Shown here: in pieces, positions 25,701 to 40,500 of the stretch | How positions within the stretch are numbered: position 1 is the first letter of the stretch | How the letters are laid out: each line of letters starts with the position of its first letter | Assembly (NCBI GenBank): GCA_026545765.1 | Contig: JAIFAC010000007.1 | Location: forward strand, 992,001-1,056,000 | Source: Plantago major | Taxonomy: Eukaryota > Streptophyta > Magnoliopsida > Lamiales > Plantaginaceae | Reading direction: 5' to 3' | Length of the DNA stretch: 64,000 bases | Notes under the pieces: generated by a model | The model's input: only the letters and a program-made list of their open reading frames with translations | Told to the model about the DNA's origin: nothing | Database searches by the model: none | Program-made: the position numbers and the translations under genes

Positions 25701-27865
25701 TCCCCAGAATCGAAATAGATAAAATCCAAGTCACGCATAACGAATAAATAAAACAGATATCAAGGAGATAGGCAAATTACTTCTTACTTTTTATTCTCTT
25801 AAAGCAATGGAATCGGATAGAAGTCGTTCTATTTAATTAATATATACCGGAGTGGAGCGGGGTGAAATAAGAAATATAGATGGACAAAGGCATTTGTTTG
25901 GTAAGTTTTATCAACTAGATATATACAACGGTTGCTAGGTAATAATATTCCTCCTAGCATAATTATATAACAATAACATAAAATTTTCTCAAATATCACA
26001 CACCCCTACTAAGAAAGTATTCCCGAAACGTATGATTCTGGTTTAAATAACTCTTTCTTACTCAATCTTTTTTGTGATCCTTGGACTTTTTTTGACCTAC
26101 ATTTTCGTCGTTAGTAAGACATAGGCTTAGAACTAATCTCTGTTGTTTTGAAGTTTTGAATTTCCCTGTTGTATGTGTATCGGTTCTCTAGTTTTTCGAT
26201 ATATGAGTGTTTTACGCCGGTTCCTCTTTTTAAATAAAAGCAACTCAGAATAAATAAATAATAAGTCCATTTTCTTTTTCCTTTCTATTACTTTACTTTG
26301 TTTGCTACTCTGAATCTCTCACGTGTGTCGTTCCTTAAAAAGATAATAGTAGTTGTGCCCGATCTTCTGGAACTAAAAAAGAAAAAATTAAGAAACTAAG
26401 AAAGAAAGAATAAGGAAGACACAGAAACATGTTTGCTTGTTGTTTTATAAACAAAATCGAAGTGGCAGGCAGTGTATCATCAAGTATTTGAGGCCATAAT
26501 TCGTTTACTTCTTAATTCTAGTAGTGTAAAGCAAATTACTTGTATGTTGTATTTTGTAGTATGTATTGGACTTCCTCCTCTAAATACTCTAAATATATTT
26601 TAGATATATAATAAAAACATAAAGTAAAATATTTTTCATCACAACTCAGAGAGTATAAGTAAATATATATGAAGAGAATCCATGAACAGACGGCACGGAC
26701 TAATTTCTCTATCTAGGCGGTAATAATTCAAATGGAGACGTGGGAATAATGGCGTACTCTTTTTCTTATGAAAATGGGCTGCTTTAAATGCTGTGAAATC
26801 TGTTTCCAATAATGGCTTTTTCTCTTGGTCTATAATTCTAGCAAAAAACCTTCTTGCAACGAAAATAACGTACTAGAAATGAACTATAAACGTAAGGTGG
26901 TCGTGATAAGCTCCGAGGTAGTTATTTCCAACAAACTCCAAGACCCCCGAAAACTACTTCCAATAATTTTTAACAATAATTTTTAACAAAGTATTTAACA
27001 AGGTAAATAATAAAGTAAAGATAAGAAAATAATAAAAAAAAAAGATACTAGACTTATTAGGGAAATTAGAGTCATAAATTATATAATCATAAGTCAAATA
27101 ACCATACTATAGAGTGCTTACGAGTAGGCAGTGCTTAAGTCGTTTTATGTGTCTTTTTACAAACATTTTACTAATGGATGTTGTATTACGAAGCAATAGC
27201 AAATGGCAAGCATATAATGGAATAGAATTGGCTTAAGTCGAATCTTTTTATTTGAACTCAATGCCGACACGTAAAAATTTTTTTTGTAATATAATTTCTA
27301 AGTGATTCTTCAATAGAAGTTTTTTATTTAAGGGAAACTAACTCCATTTTTTATCATAACCGCTTCTTATAATTATATAAGAGCTACTAATTGTGTAGTA
27401 AGTAGTACTCAAAGGCGATATACAAGCAAACTGGTCTAAGCAGAAAAACCTAAGCTAAGAAGAGGTTAGCGTGTTACGGATTGGTATCTTATTAAAAAGG
27501 ACCTTAGTACAGAGACAGTAAATGTATCTTTTCTAAGATCAAGGACTTGTTGTTCGCGACGCAAATAAATAAGGTCTAACTTTATCTTTTCTTCTCTCAA
27601 ATATTTCATTACACAAAACAAAATAAATTACACGGCTTTGCGGTTCGTTCGTCCAAGATACTCGGAGTATTTTTCTTGGGCTTAACGACTCTTTACTTAC
27701 TTTTAGTTTCTAACTGTGAAGTAAGACATAGCAATCAAATGAAGTAGCAACTATAATTTCTTATCGGAGTTTCTGTTTCTGAGACTAAGGCATTCCATAT
27801 CCTTTTAATTTGGTAGACTGCTAATATAATATCACACAAACAAGGATCCACCAATTCTAACAAAC

Positions 27866-27888
27866 AATTCTAAGCCTGGCAGTAATCC
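27866..27888 (+). repeat. Dispersed 23-bp motif
   Basis: AATTCTAAGCCTGGCAGTAA plus TCC matches 7296-7318 at 21 of 23 positions. Both copies are in the same orientation and in gene-free DNA. The flanks diverge quickly. Either the trace of an old repeat or chance. Confidence 0.35.
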
Positions 27889-28464
27889 AACGTCGTAATA
27901 TAATAAAGATCTCAGACGTACTTTCTCTCTATTCTATAAAAACTAAAATCAACACGGTGATACTGTTTCCAACAAAACTGGACTCTTTTCAAACATAGTC
28001 GAACAATAAAATAAATAATTCTCAGTAAGCTTTTCTTTTTAAGAATATTTTTATAATAAAATAATAAGACATAGTTAAAGTAATTTATAAAATTTATAAG
28101 TAAGAATTAAGTAACAGATCGAGTATCGAATTATAGGCTAGGTATAAATGTTGCAAGTAAGTCAATAATAGTCAGGTCTACTTTAATTAGATTAGAGTAC
28201 TTTGATATCAGTACAAGAAAATAATAAGGAATGAGATAAATTTCTAGGAATACTAAGAGCCACGGATCATAGTTATAGGCCAAGTATGATGATAAGCCGG
28301 TCAGTTGATGATGCATCTTTTTACAACAAACAAGGGTGTATTATGGAGACAGTAGCAAACGCCGCGCATAATTAATATAAAGGAAATGAATGGCAGAATC
28401 GTGTACCTTCTTATATAGTAGGAATAATCGTTGTAAGCCGTAGATTTCCTTCCTTCTTTATTAC

Positions 28465-28580
28465 CTTCATTTTATATAGATAATAAAATAGGGCACTAGG
28501 AGCATTTGGATTTGTATATTTTTCGAGGGCTCCAGGTTCTTCTATACTACTATCTATTATCTTATCTATATAAAATGAAG
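28465..28580. repeat. 19-bp inverted repeat around a 78-nt loop
   Basis: The arms 28465-28483 and 28562-28580 are exact reverse complements (CTTCATTTTATATAGATAA). The enclosed 78 nt is richer in G+C than its surroundings. No target-site duplication is visible at the outer ends, so a MITE-type element is not established. As RNA it would form a stable long hairpin. Confidence 0.75.
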
Positions 28581-31500
28581 ACAGAAAACAACGATTCACA
28601 TTTCAGGCACGGTAGTGATCTAACATAATTATAGTAAACATTCCAATATTATGAAATAAGGACTGCTTAAAATATAGTGTAATCTGGATCCAATATAAAT
28701 AAGAACTAAGATTTCTAAGAGTCATGAATCGGCGTCACGAATAGTCAAATATTCAATTATACCTTACTATATAGTTAACGTTAACGGTGATTATGAGCCA
28801 AGGAAGCCTATCTTTTTATACAAATGAATGATGTTAGTCATAATAAATTAAATAGCAGTCGTTCGTAACTATGTCAAATATAGATAAATAATAGAATCAT
28901 GCTTCTCGGGAATAAAAGTTCTTTCGGTTTACTTACAAACTCGCACTTTTGGACTATAACTTGCTTATAAACTTTTATAAAACGAATTATTCAAAGAAGA
29001 ATTTTTTTGGTAGTAAAGGTAGTGTGAAAGCCAATAACAACAAATACAAGCAGGGCGTTCTTAATAGGATTAGACAACTAACACAAAGAAATCCGCCCGC
29101 CAAAACAACGTAATGAAGAATTGCAAGTAAGAAGTCGCCTAAGCAGGTTGGTCTAAATCATAGATGCCTCTGTTCTTTCAAATTGAGATTAAATTAAAGA
29201 GACGTGTATATAATTATTGTCTGCGCATAACATAATCGAATTTTTGGTCTTTCATCTAGAGTTCCAGTTTACTCATGAATTCTTTCGATCTATAATTGGG
29301 GCAAGTGTTTCTTACATACATGCAGATTAAATTATACGACGGGCTTTTAGAAACTATAGGTAGAGTAGTTTTCCTTCGATAGCGGCGACAACGGTAGTTT
29401 TTTCTTTTGGAGGAACTTCGTGTTTTCCATACATAAAAACTGTTCATAATAAAGAGGGAACCTAAAAGCTAAAAGGAAGATAACATATCATATAGCACAT
29501 ATAAATAAGATAGGAATAGACATTAGGGTTCTCTATTCTAAAACGGGCTATTATCGATTTATTACAAACAAACAAACAAGGGGATAGTGAAAGACTTGAC
29601 TCTTTATTAGAGATATACTCTTATATATATAAATAAATACTTAAAACTTAAAAGGATTCTTTCAAGATATTATCAAAGATGCATTTCTCTGTCGGTAACA
29701 AACTACGCATAGGGCATAGAAAGCATATCATTGCTAGGACTTGGTAGATAAAGAATAATAATACGGCAAAGACACAAGCCAAACGTCGAGTTATGTACAG
29801 GACATGGGTCAAGTCAATACGGAAAATATATCTATCTTTAAACAAATTAAGTCACTCATAACATAGTAGTGGGTACAATACCAAACTATAAACAAAATCT
29901 ATACACATTCTCTTTTTTTTTAGGGCTTATAGTTTATCTTCGCAATTACCAAATTTCGTTGACAAAAACTACAGTACACTCGGCGGTAAGTTAAACCGCG
30001 CGCATTATTTTCACTTCACAAGATCTCGTTTAGTGGGATAATCCAGAATTGGTGTTGTTTTCCTAGACGTATAATTTGATTTTTTTACCTCATATGGGAT
30101 CATAGTATTTTATTTATAATAGATAGATATTTGGACTTTAAGTAGAGCATCAACAATCAATAATGTATTTATAAAATTAGTCAACAACTTAACTTAGGAT
30201 GTCTCTGTCAATTTTCATTCAAGTCAAGGAAGGATATATATATATATATATATGGATTATGTATACAACAGGAGTATAGATATATAAATTAAATAGATAA
30301 TATAGATAATAATTGTGTCTTTGCGTTATTACTACGTTCGTTAATTAAGATCTTCTTTCGAATATTATCTTTCACTTCACTTTCAATAGTATACCAATCA
30401 TTTTTAATATTGATTGGGCGTGTCTATTTTCAACAACAAAACTACCTATTTATAAATTTTATAAAAAATATGTAATAACAAGCTCACGTCTTTTGGGCTG
30501 CAATCTACTTCTATAGATAAGGACATCGTGATTCAATTATTAATATTATTAATATTAATACAAGAAAAATCGGGGATGCTCATTAGGTGTAAGTGTTATA
30601 AGTGTAAGACGCAGATCTAATAATTAAGAAGGAATGTGATAAAAATAGGAATATGGGGTAAATGTCTAGCATATCATATAATTGTGAAGAAGCTTGGACA
30701 AGGCTCTTTCTTGTAAATCAAAGAGTTAAGTGTCAACAAAAAAGAGAAAAGGATCGTACTTTTTAAGTAGCTAACCAAAAAGGAAGAAGTAAGATTGTAT
30801 TTATTTTCGGTTCTAAGATTTTCGTCAATAATAACTGTTTTAAGAATGCTAGTAACTAATAGCAAGGAATCAAAAGACAACTGTAGCAGCGGCCTACAGC
30901 AAGCAGTATGGAAAATATCTTCTAAATCATAATGGATGGATAATTCTATAAATTAAATGGATAAAAGTATCAAACGCAGAAGGTTAGAAGTGGAAGATGG
31001 GAAAGATAATCATGAAATGAACACTCGTTACTTTTTTTTTGAATCGTGAAGATCTAATATCTATTCGGGGAAAGCACCGCAGACAGCTAAATATTTTCTC
31101 TCATTCATTTCATTAAATAAAAAAAAGCAAAAACCTTTATAACACTTTCCATGTTTGCATTTGTGAATATCGCAGCACTGCTATGTAGTTTAGGTAGTTT
31201 AGCCTACCTGTTGTAAGTAACTCAGAAACAAAATAGTACTAGATCCTTCATACGTATTTATTTTTATTGTACAATCAGTTGTCATGCTTTAGATCTTCCT
31301 ACATACGGAAATACCAGGTTAAGTTAAATCGCGTAAATTCTTTATATTACTTATGTAAATGAAAATGCAAGATAATAAGTAGTCATTGTGCTTGCTCTAT
31401 GGCTTAGTAAACTGCTGTTTTAATAGTTAAATGTATATGACTTTGTGGATTTGTTCAGGTTTTTCTCACCAGAGTCTTTTTCTTAGTATTCTTAGTAGGT

Positions 31501-34500
31501 TCACGACTTACAAGATTTCGCTTTTCGAATGATGCACTACGCCTAAATAAATAAAAAGTAAAATTCCAATAACCTAAACCATAATAGTAGACTTGTCTAG
31601 AGGACTTTAATTAATTGTTGTATAAAATTTCTGTAGATTTTCTACTAGAACTTATTTTTTTATCGAATAGGAACTATAGTACCTGAGAAGAGAACTCTCA
31701 TTAGGATAGGATATATATATATATATAAAATAAAAAAATAGGAATAGGGTTAACCTCTAAACGAAGAAAGAGCACACCATATGTCAAACTATGAACTGGT
31801 CTGTGATAATCTTGCATTAAGAAGTCATTTCAATTATGTGTCCCTAACAGTTCTCTTTTATGCGTAAGATTTGTATTCGTTCGTATACCCTTTTATTTTA
31901 ATCTTTTCGTTTCGGGGGGAAGAGTGTCTGTCTATCCTAGACAAACTATTTTGGTAAGTTGTAATGTAATCTGCGTAGACTTTGTATTTGTTTTTCTTTT
32001 GGGGCTCAGTTAAAGGTTCTTATTTACTACTAGTGTATGTATTACTTTATAAGAAGAGATCCATTTCGTCTACTTACTTAACTTAATAAAATATTTCTAT
32101 AAGGAGTTCTATAAGGATTAATAAATGCCTAATATAAAGGATAAGAAAAAATAATAGGGCAAGTAGTGTGTGAGCCAGCCTGAAGAACTAAAAATTTTAA
32201 AATTATTATATACTCGGCTTAAGTCAAGTCCTTTTCTTTTTTCCAATACCAGCGTTTAGTAACATATATCTCCAAAAGATTTTCCAGGAATAGTTTTTTC
32301 GGTTCTAAGAGCTCTACACTTTTTCAATAATAACTTCCTATACTACTTACTACGAGTTAGTTATCCCCTTCTTAGGTATTTGTTGATGAAAGAGAATCTC
32401 ACTGATTTTCTAAATATGTCTTTAATCATACGTCCTATGTATTAATCTTTCCCAATATACACGTTTTTTTTATCTATTTATCTTAATTTAGTAGGGCAAC
32501 ACCATAATTCTAAGTCTAAGAAAAAAAGGAATAGTCAATAATCTAACACATACCGCAGAGATAAATATAAAAATCATAAAAAAATGGTTTATAGAAAAGA
32601 TATATCTACCTTTGTATAAAGGATGTCAAACATGGGTACTTTTCTAGTATCTAACTAAAAACTTATTGAGCAAATAGCGGAAATTTTTTACCAATCATGC
32701 AGCATCGGATTGTAAGAAGGATAAAAGATACACAAATATAACATAACGTTTATACGGAAGATAAATAACAATATAAGGTACTAGGGCTAATACTAAAGTA
32801 GTCCAAACATAATAAGAACTCTTATGAAAATAAACTGCTTGAAGTTTCCAATAAAGAATTTTTCCTATATTATAGATGGGCACAACAAAACTTATTTGCT
32901 GGTTCGTATTTTAGTTCTTTTGACTCCACTCTTCCTAGAACGAGAAAAATATTTCTAATATTTTATAATTTTATATTATTAGAGAGCTTTTAAACTACGA
33001 TTTTTGATTTCTCTTTTATTCTATATTTTATTCTATAGAAGTACACGCCTATAATTTTTCATTTATAGTAACCTTGTGTCTGTCCGTCTATGCGAATAAT
33101 TCATATTGTAGGTCTTTCAACCTAATCTATAAATAATATAAACTTAATTAAGTGCTCCAAGTAGATGTATTGGTTTTTCGTCTAAGAGGAAATCTATATT
33201 TTGTCTATTTAATAAATTATTCTCTTTCTAAATTCTAAAGAGTTAATTTTGATATACCTTTTCCGGGTATTTTCTCAGGAGAGCGCCAATTCCTATACTG
33301 TGTTTAAGTGTTTAATGTCTTTTACTTGCGCGTGTGTATTTCGGTAAAGAAGAAGAAATGTATATTTGTGTAATAAATTTATATTTAAGGCGTCATATAA
33401 ATAATGTATTTTGTAGTCTTTTTTTCTTCTTTCTTTTGACTTTACTGTCTTTTATTTATCCCTTTCTCTAGGCAAGTACTACAATAGACATAGACCCCGC
33501 TCTGCATATTAAATCTTGTTTTATCCAAAGCTCACACAACTATAGACCTTCATTTTCTCTTCACGAGACTAAAAAACAACAAGAGGAAGAACCGCATAAA
33601 GTCATAAAATAACATAGATAACAAATCTACCTCGTTGGCATGTATCTATGCTATTTCTATAAATTTAATAAGTTCTAAAAGTGCCCGGAGAGCTCTTCTA
33701 GTATTGGAATAATGGGTATGTAGAATAATTTCAAAGTATACCTTGCAAGTAGAAGTCCCTCTAATTCTAATTATGTAAGGATAAAATTTTCTCGTGTATG
33801 GCTTTTATTTCCTTATAACCTCAAGTCTCCCTCTTAAGACAACACAGTATATAGAATATAGAATCATTGATATTTTAACAACTTTTATTAAGGGCATGTA
33901 ACATCCACAACAAGGCTAACTCCTTTTTACTACTCTGACCTACGAGCAATTTATATAATAATAATAGACTCCGCAGTTCTTCATCTGTTCCGTGCAAACT
34001 TATAGTTATACATTAACCACTTTATTACCCTTAAGGTGTATTCACAAAACTGTCCAGATCTATTTTCTATTTTGAAACTACTCATCATCTACAACAAGGT
34101 TTAGAAATTTCACAAGGCACATACCCTTATTAAGTTATTATGTAAGTTATTAAGGAGAGTTCTTCCCATAAAAAAAAATGAGTCCTGTAAATTTAAACTA
34201 CCCCATTTCATTTTATATATATAATAGATGCGTTGTTACTCTTTCTTGTCTCTACAAGTACCATGAGAGGAACATTCCTTGTTGATCAAGAATCTTATAC
34301 TACTTTGAGATCTTTTCGGTAAAACTAATTAAGATAAAAATAGAAAATGAACTACCTTTAAATACTTTTGCTTAGAGGGTACGGTACGCTCACTTAAGAT
34401 TTGATGCATAGTCTAGCTGGCTCTTCTCTTTGATCTTTCTCGTGTTTTACTTTAGAATTTAACTCAAGGGTGCTTGTAGAAACTTATTCTATTTTCTTAG

Positions 34501-37500
34501 GAAAGACTCTATACTTGCCATAATGTTTGATTAGTAAGGATACTTTTATTATTTTGTAGCAGCAACTAAATAGAATTTAAAAAAGCCTTTAAATTAAAAG
34601 GGATATCTTTCTTTGGGCAATCTTGTTATATACAAACACTTAGTACAATAGCCCAAAACCAATATAAAACACGCATAGAGGATATTGGCCGTCAGAGCAG
34701 TACTTTTCTATAAATTAAGATTACTACAGTTAAAGAGAATTGGCAATATGGGTTGAATCTCATTTCTAGTATTAACCAAGTACAACAATGTACATTTTCT
34801 CGCATTTCCTTCGACAAACACCTCGCAAGGGTATCTTAGATCGTATTATACGAAACGTAGTCAAGCTGAATTATTTTATTTTGTTGCCGAATAATAGAAA
34901 TAGAAGAACAATTCATAAGGGGTAAGGCATGGGTAAAGTACTTATGTAGGATTAGAAACTCCTTCTTTAATTTATATGAACTCCTTTGCGGGCTGTCTCT
35001 TTTTTATGCAGTAGACATGTGCTTATAGCTTAAAATAAAACAGCCTTTTCGTATATTTCAATAAATACTATATGGGTTTACTGCGCTTGGATAAAAGTCT
35101 GTCTTTGATATAGATCTTCTATTTCATCAAGCTTTTTCTTACTAAATACTAGTACTAATTAACAGTGGTTCTAAATATTATATACTACACATGTCCATGA
35201 AATCCAAAATTACTACACCAACCTAACCAACCTATTTTTTTTATAACAAGGTGGAGAATCTCCAAGTTCTCTAATATAACTCTATGCGCGCAAGTACAGA
35301 ATCACAAGAAAACCTATTCTTTAGCTTATGTCCCTTTCTTGTTGTAGGGTCCTTTTACACTGCTATATTTAAATTTAAGTCTCTATTTTCTAGCCCTAAA
35401 AAAAATAATATTTCAACCTGTAGTTAACCGTGTAGGTGATTTACTTGAACCTTATATATAGTAGTATTTTCTTTAGATATTGGAGGACTAATCATAGTAT
35501 TTCAATTCTCTAGTAAGTAAGTTGTGTCAAGTTGTATTGTATAAAGGGAGTATTGTATTCAAAAGGCCTTTTATAGATTTGTTTAGTTCTGGGAGTTAGG
35601 TATTATACTAAATGGATAAAAGTCTGTTACTGCTTGGTTATAATTTCCGGCCTCGGTTCTTTCTTGACTCTTAGTATAAGCTAATCCGCGTTTATTATAC
35701 TTTACTTTAATACTTTTTTAAATCCTTCAGTTCATCCAATATAAAAGAGGAATTCCTTCTCTTGTGTTTCTTGTTACAATTACCTTTTCCAAAAAACAAT
35801 CCATAGTTGTGTATTCGTGTATTTCTATATTTTGATCTTCCCTTATTAAATCTATTTTGGTATAGTTTAGGTCTGTTGTATTTCATACTTCACCTCTTAA
35901 GAAAGATCAAAATTTACGGAAGCAAAACCACTCTTGTAAAAGAACGTATTCCCATAACAATACATAGAGTGCACTAGGGAAATTAACTTGGTAAAAGCAT
36001 GTTATAGGATAAAATTGAGTTGTGATAGCAACATTCTATATAGACTTCTCTCCTACATTGTTGTACTTTGTGCCATTGTTCAGTAACTTTGATCTATGTG
36101 TTCCCTTTCAAATTCCTCCCTAGTTTTGTGCAATAATATAAAATACCTTCCTTATTGCGTTAAATATGAGTAACGGGGTAAATCACTAAAGCACCCTTTT
36201 CTCCTAACCTCTTATATTTATTACCTAAATATAAGTTTACTTAAAAAAAATGTGTACTCCTTTTCTATTCCAGGGAATTCTTTGATAGTTAGCGTAAATT
36301 TATACAAGCACGGGTTGCTTGAGAGATGCCTACCAGTATCATATTGAAAAAAAAATAATAGAAGGGTGTTATTTAAATTCTTATAATTCTATACTAATAA
36401 AAAATAGGAGCTCGTTGAGATGTGTATACTACCTATTCCCACGTGTACCATTTGCTTTAAGAGACTTCTACCCAAGTGGTGATAAATTTATATCGACATG
36501 TTAAGGCCTTGTTAAAGCTTCCTATTTTATAGATAGAGAATATTTGACATGTGTGCGAGAACTCTCTTTATAGCTCATAAATGATTGGTTAAGAGAGGAA
36601 AATAGCAAATTCTGTGAACACTTATGCTTTTTTATATCTCACTCACATGCGAATACTTTACATCACATTATTAAGTTGTAACCCAGTTAACACAAGAGTG
36701 AAATCTAAAAGGGAGACAAAGAAGTTAGTTAGAACTAAGCACCCATATAGTTTATAAGGAAAGTTCACGTGTTATTTCTTTAAGACCTGATTGTATTTCT
36801 TTGTTAGAGGAGACATTTCTATCTATATTATAGAGTTATTCACCCTTTGTAGTATGTGTACTCTATTTCTCCCTTGCCTTGTATTATAAACCAAAAACTT
36901 GTGTCATTCTGCATTTAAATAAATAAGCGTGCACTACGAATAGAACTAAAAACGAAATATAGAAGGGGTGCCTGCCTACCCACTACCAGGATATAATAAT
37001 TTAGAGAACCTCACTCAGTTTAATGTGAATGCTTAAGTATCCAAAAAGGAGATAGCATACAATCTACTTTGGAATATTACTTACTACTCTATTTATTTTG
37101 GTTCTTATCAGAGCTCTCCTTAGCTTTTCCATACGTGAGTTCTCTTATCCAGGAAACACCTCCTATTAAATTCCTTGTTTCGTGTAAATATAGAGATGTA
37201 TCAGGACGTATCCATATAATAAATAAGGCATCCGTTCGCTAATTAATAAATAGTATATAGTAATACCCAATTATTATTATTTTTGACGTGTTTGTTTAGC
37301 ATATTACCTAAAATAGTATCAAGCGTAACTCCTATTATCCCTTCTGATTTCTTCGATATTTTCACAAACCCGTGTAGTTATATCCTTTTTTAGTAAATGC
37401 GTTTGTTAACTCTCCTTCATACAAAATGCAATACTTCGGTACTAAAACACAGCCCCCTTTATATTAGACAAATGACTTCAAGTTGTATTAGATAGGAGTC

Positions 37501-40500
37501 ATCGGTTGTTCAGAAAGCACACACTAAGTTATTCTCAAACCTCTAAGCTTTGGAGTATTTACACTCGTATTGGAATTTATGTAAGACAATCTCTTACTTA
37601 ATTAATAGGGGACTAGAGTCTAGAGTAATAATAAAGTAAGGAACAAACCTAGAATGAAGTCTTTATAGAATTTTATTAAGTATTAAAATATTTAGGGAAA
37701 CCCGCACAAATAAGAAAGGATAATGAAATAACAAGGATTGTCTCTGGAATATATATATAATACGCCTTACCTATATAAAATTTTGTACATACATTGCTGC
37801 GTGATTTGAGCTTTTATCAACTTGCTATTATTTTATGTACTTATTTATGTACTAAACACTTTTACAATTCTCCCTTTTCGTTCACACATGGTCATCTAAC
37901 ACTCTCCTGTCTTGTACATTAATTATAGTATCTTAGGTCTGATACACCAATATCTTCTCTTTAGCTAGCTTTTAACAATGCAAATAACTCGAAACTGAAT
38001 AATATAAACTTATATGGCTAGAACAGGAAAACACCTAGTATAGAAAATACAGAACAAGGTAGAAGAATTTCTCTTAGTAATTCACCTACAAGATCTACCT
38101 ACTCATTCAAAAGAAAGGAAGCCTACATAATATGCCTTTAACCTAATCCGTTCTACTTTATTTTTATTCCCCAGCGAAATACGTGCTCTCTACTGCGCCT
38201 TCTATATTATAAAAATAAATAGTTATTACCTTAAAACTCTAGTTATACTTTTGACTTTGTCTAAAATGATTAGAAATTGCAACTACCTCTTTATCACAGT
38301 AAATCCCTTTTTTAGTCTAAGGACGAGAAACATGTCATGACAGTTGGATACGTAACAGAATAAAACACTAGTTAGTACTGAAAATTAAGTGTACACTAAG
38401 ATATAGGTCTGGGAAGAAAACTTAAAGAGTGTATAACTCTTGGCTTGTTTATGACTTACACAATTATATATATTATTTTAAACTTGATGAGTATGTATTA
38501 CCTGGAGTACTACCTACCGCTTAACAGGGATATTGAAAACAAGAGAAGAAAGGAAAAACAAGTGTAGACCCAAATAGGAGAGTTCGTCGAAATAGAATAA
38601 AGTACTTGAGAAAAAATGATAGTATTTTTTATATGCCGAATTGTACATTATATAGAAATAAATCCTTTTTTGCAATGTTGTCAGTATTTAACATGATGCT
38701 TTGGAGCAAAGCCCTTATCCTTGCAAGACCTAAATATAGGCTGTCCTCTTGGTAATTGTTATTCTTCCCCTTTTAGTTCCATAATTTGTCATAGCACGAC
38801 CGAAATGAAATTATTATAACCTAATACTTATAGGATTCCATGTTACATATCTAATACAGAATACCCTACATTATAATTTATAGACTACGAATTACTCCTC
38901 TTTTCTTTCTTTCTTTTAACTGTAACTTAGAGTTCTTTTTCCAAGCATAAATCATATAAAGACAAGTGCCCGCACATTTATCTATACTAGCTAAGCCAAA
39001 GTAAATAGAGTACTTAGTTTTTACAAAAGAATTTAAGAGAAGATAATGCCATCAATTGTTATACCTATGTTCTAGAAAATGCTTTAGTCACTAAAGGTTA
39101 CTACACACTCCTGTCTTTATTTGTTGATTTATAGTAAGAGGTTCTCCTGTATTTTTGGTAGTCATGCACATAGATTATAGGGCGAGAAATAGCCATATAA
39201 ATTATAGCAATCATTTAGTAACATAAAAAATATAGCAGCAGTAAGAGAGGAGCAAAGAGGTAATCCAACTAAGAATCAAAGACCAATTCACATGTATGTA
39301 AGAGAACAGGCAGAAAGGAGAACGTCAATTAGGGTTAAAGGCTTATAGGACATGTACGCGAATTTATACACCCTTTTGTTTTGAAAAATAAATTCTATTC
39401 TACAAACAACACCAATGCACAAAATACTTCTGGAATAAGTAATCCTTATTCTAACTCTGTGAGTACCAAATTCTTACTTTGCTACGAGACTATGTCCCAT
39501 ATGTATAATCATCCATTACTATGAACCCTTCTTATTAAGATAAGATATAGCTCTAAAACCACAAGCAAATTAACGACTACAACTGCCAGTAATGGGTGAC
39601 ATATAAAACTTACGAGACATGAGATCCTTTTCTACCTACACAAATATATTTACTCCAAAAAAAGCTGTAATCCTATTATGAACTCTGAATACTGCGGACA
39701 ATTAAAATCAAGTATCTATAAAAAGCCAAAAAGCCTTTTGCTGAGTTATCTTCTTTCAAATGTACATTAATAGCTTAATACTTCTAATTTGGCTTTCCGC
39801 TCCTATACCCCTTCATTCCTGACTACTTTTTTGTTTTTTCAAACCGGGTGAATAAAATCTCGCAAGAAATCTAAGTCGTGTCCTTTTATAAGATTTAAGT
39901 AAGAGTTGACGTATTGTGTATGCTTCTATATGAGTGATTAGATTACGGGAAAAATCAAAATCTCTAAGACAGAAAGAGCTTCTTTTTAAGTATACCAGCT
40001 CGAAACGTAAGTATAAACCCTATGCATGTTAAGACTAGACTTTGTTGGGGAAGAAAGAGCAGAGCAGACAGAATATGTTGTAATATGAAATTTTCCTTCT
40101 TGTTGTATCACTTTCATAGTATTGATTAAAAGGAACGTATCTAGTTTTCTTTTCTCCATTGCTAAATAATATTGGAGTCGAGGTGTACTCTATATTTTAT
40201 ATACAATTGTAGTAACAATTAGGTCACTCAAGTGTAAATTAAGGAATACTTGTGTTTAGTATAATTTAGTAAGAAATTAATATAGTATTAATAATTAATA
40301 TAGTAAGCCTTTAGCTTTTTTTGTTTTTGTAAGACTCTATATAAGTGGAAGCTACTAGGAGAGAACTCACAGCTAGGATTTGTATTTGTTATGGTACAAC
40401 AGCCAGAATTCTTAATATAAAGGCAAAAATGGTTGTATTTGTAAGGAAGACTTTTTCTCCCATCCTATATTTATTTCTTGTCTTAATTACGTGCAATAAC

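Larger units (their letters stand above)
17375..30000. other. AT-rich gene-free stretch
   Basis: No gene, tRNA or rRNA recognised; the longest frames (101-109 codons near 21.7 and 22.5 kb) have random-looking composition and no relatives. Structural items are a long (TA)n run at 21028-21068, a perfect palindrome at 22717-22744, an inverted repeat at 28465-28580, a repeated TTTTTAACAA-type duplication near 26965-26992, and a 23-bp motif at 27866-27888 that matches 7296-7318. Confidence 0.7.
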
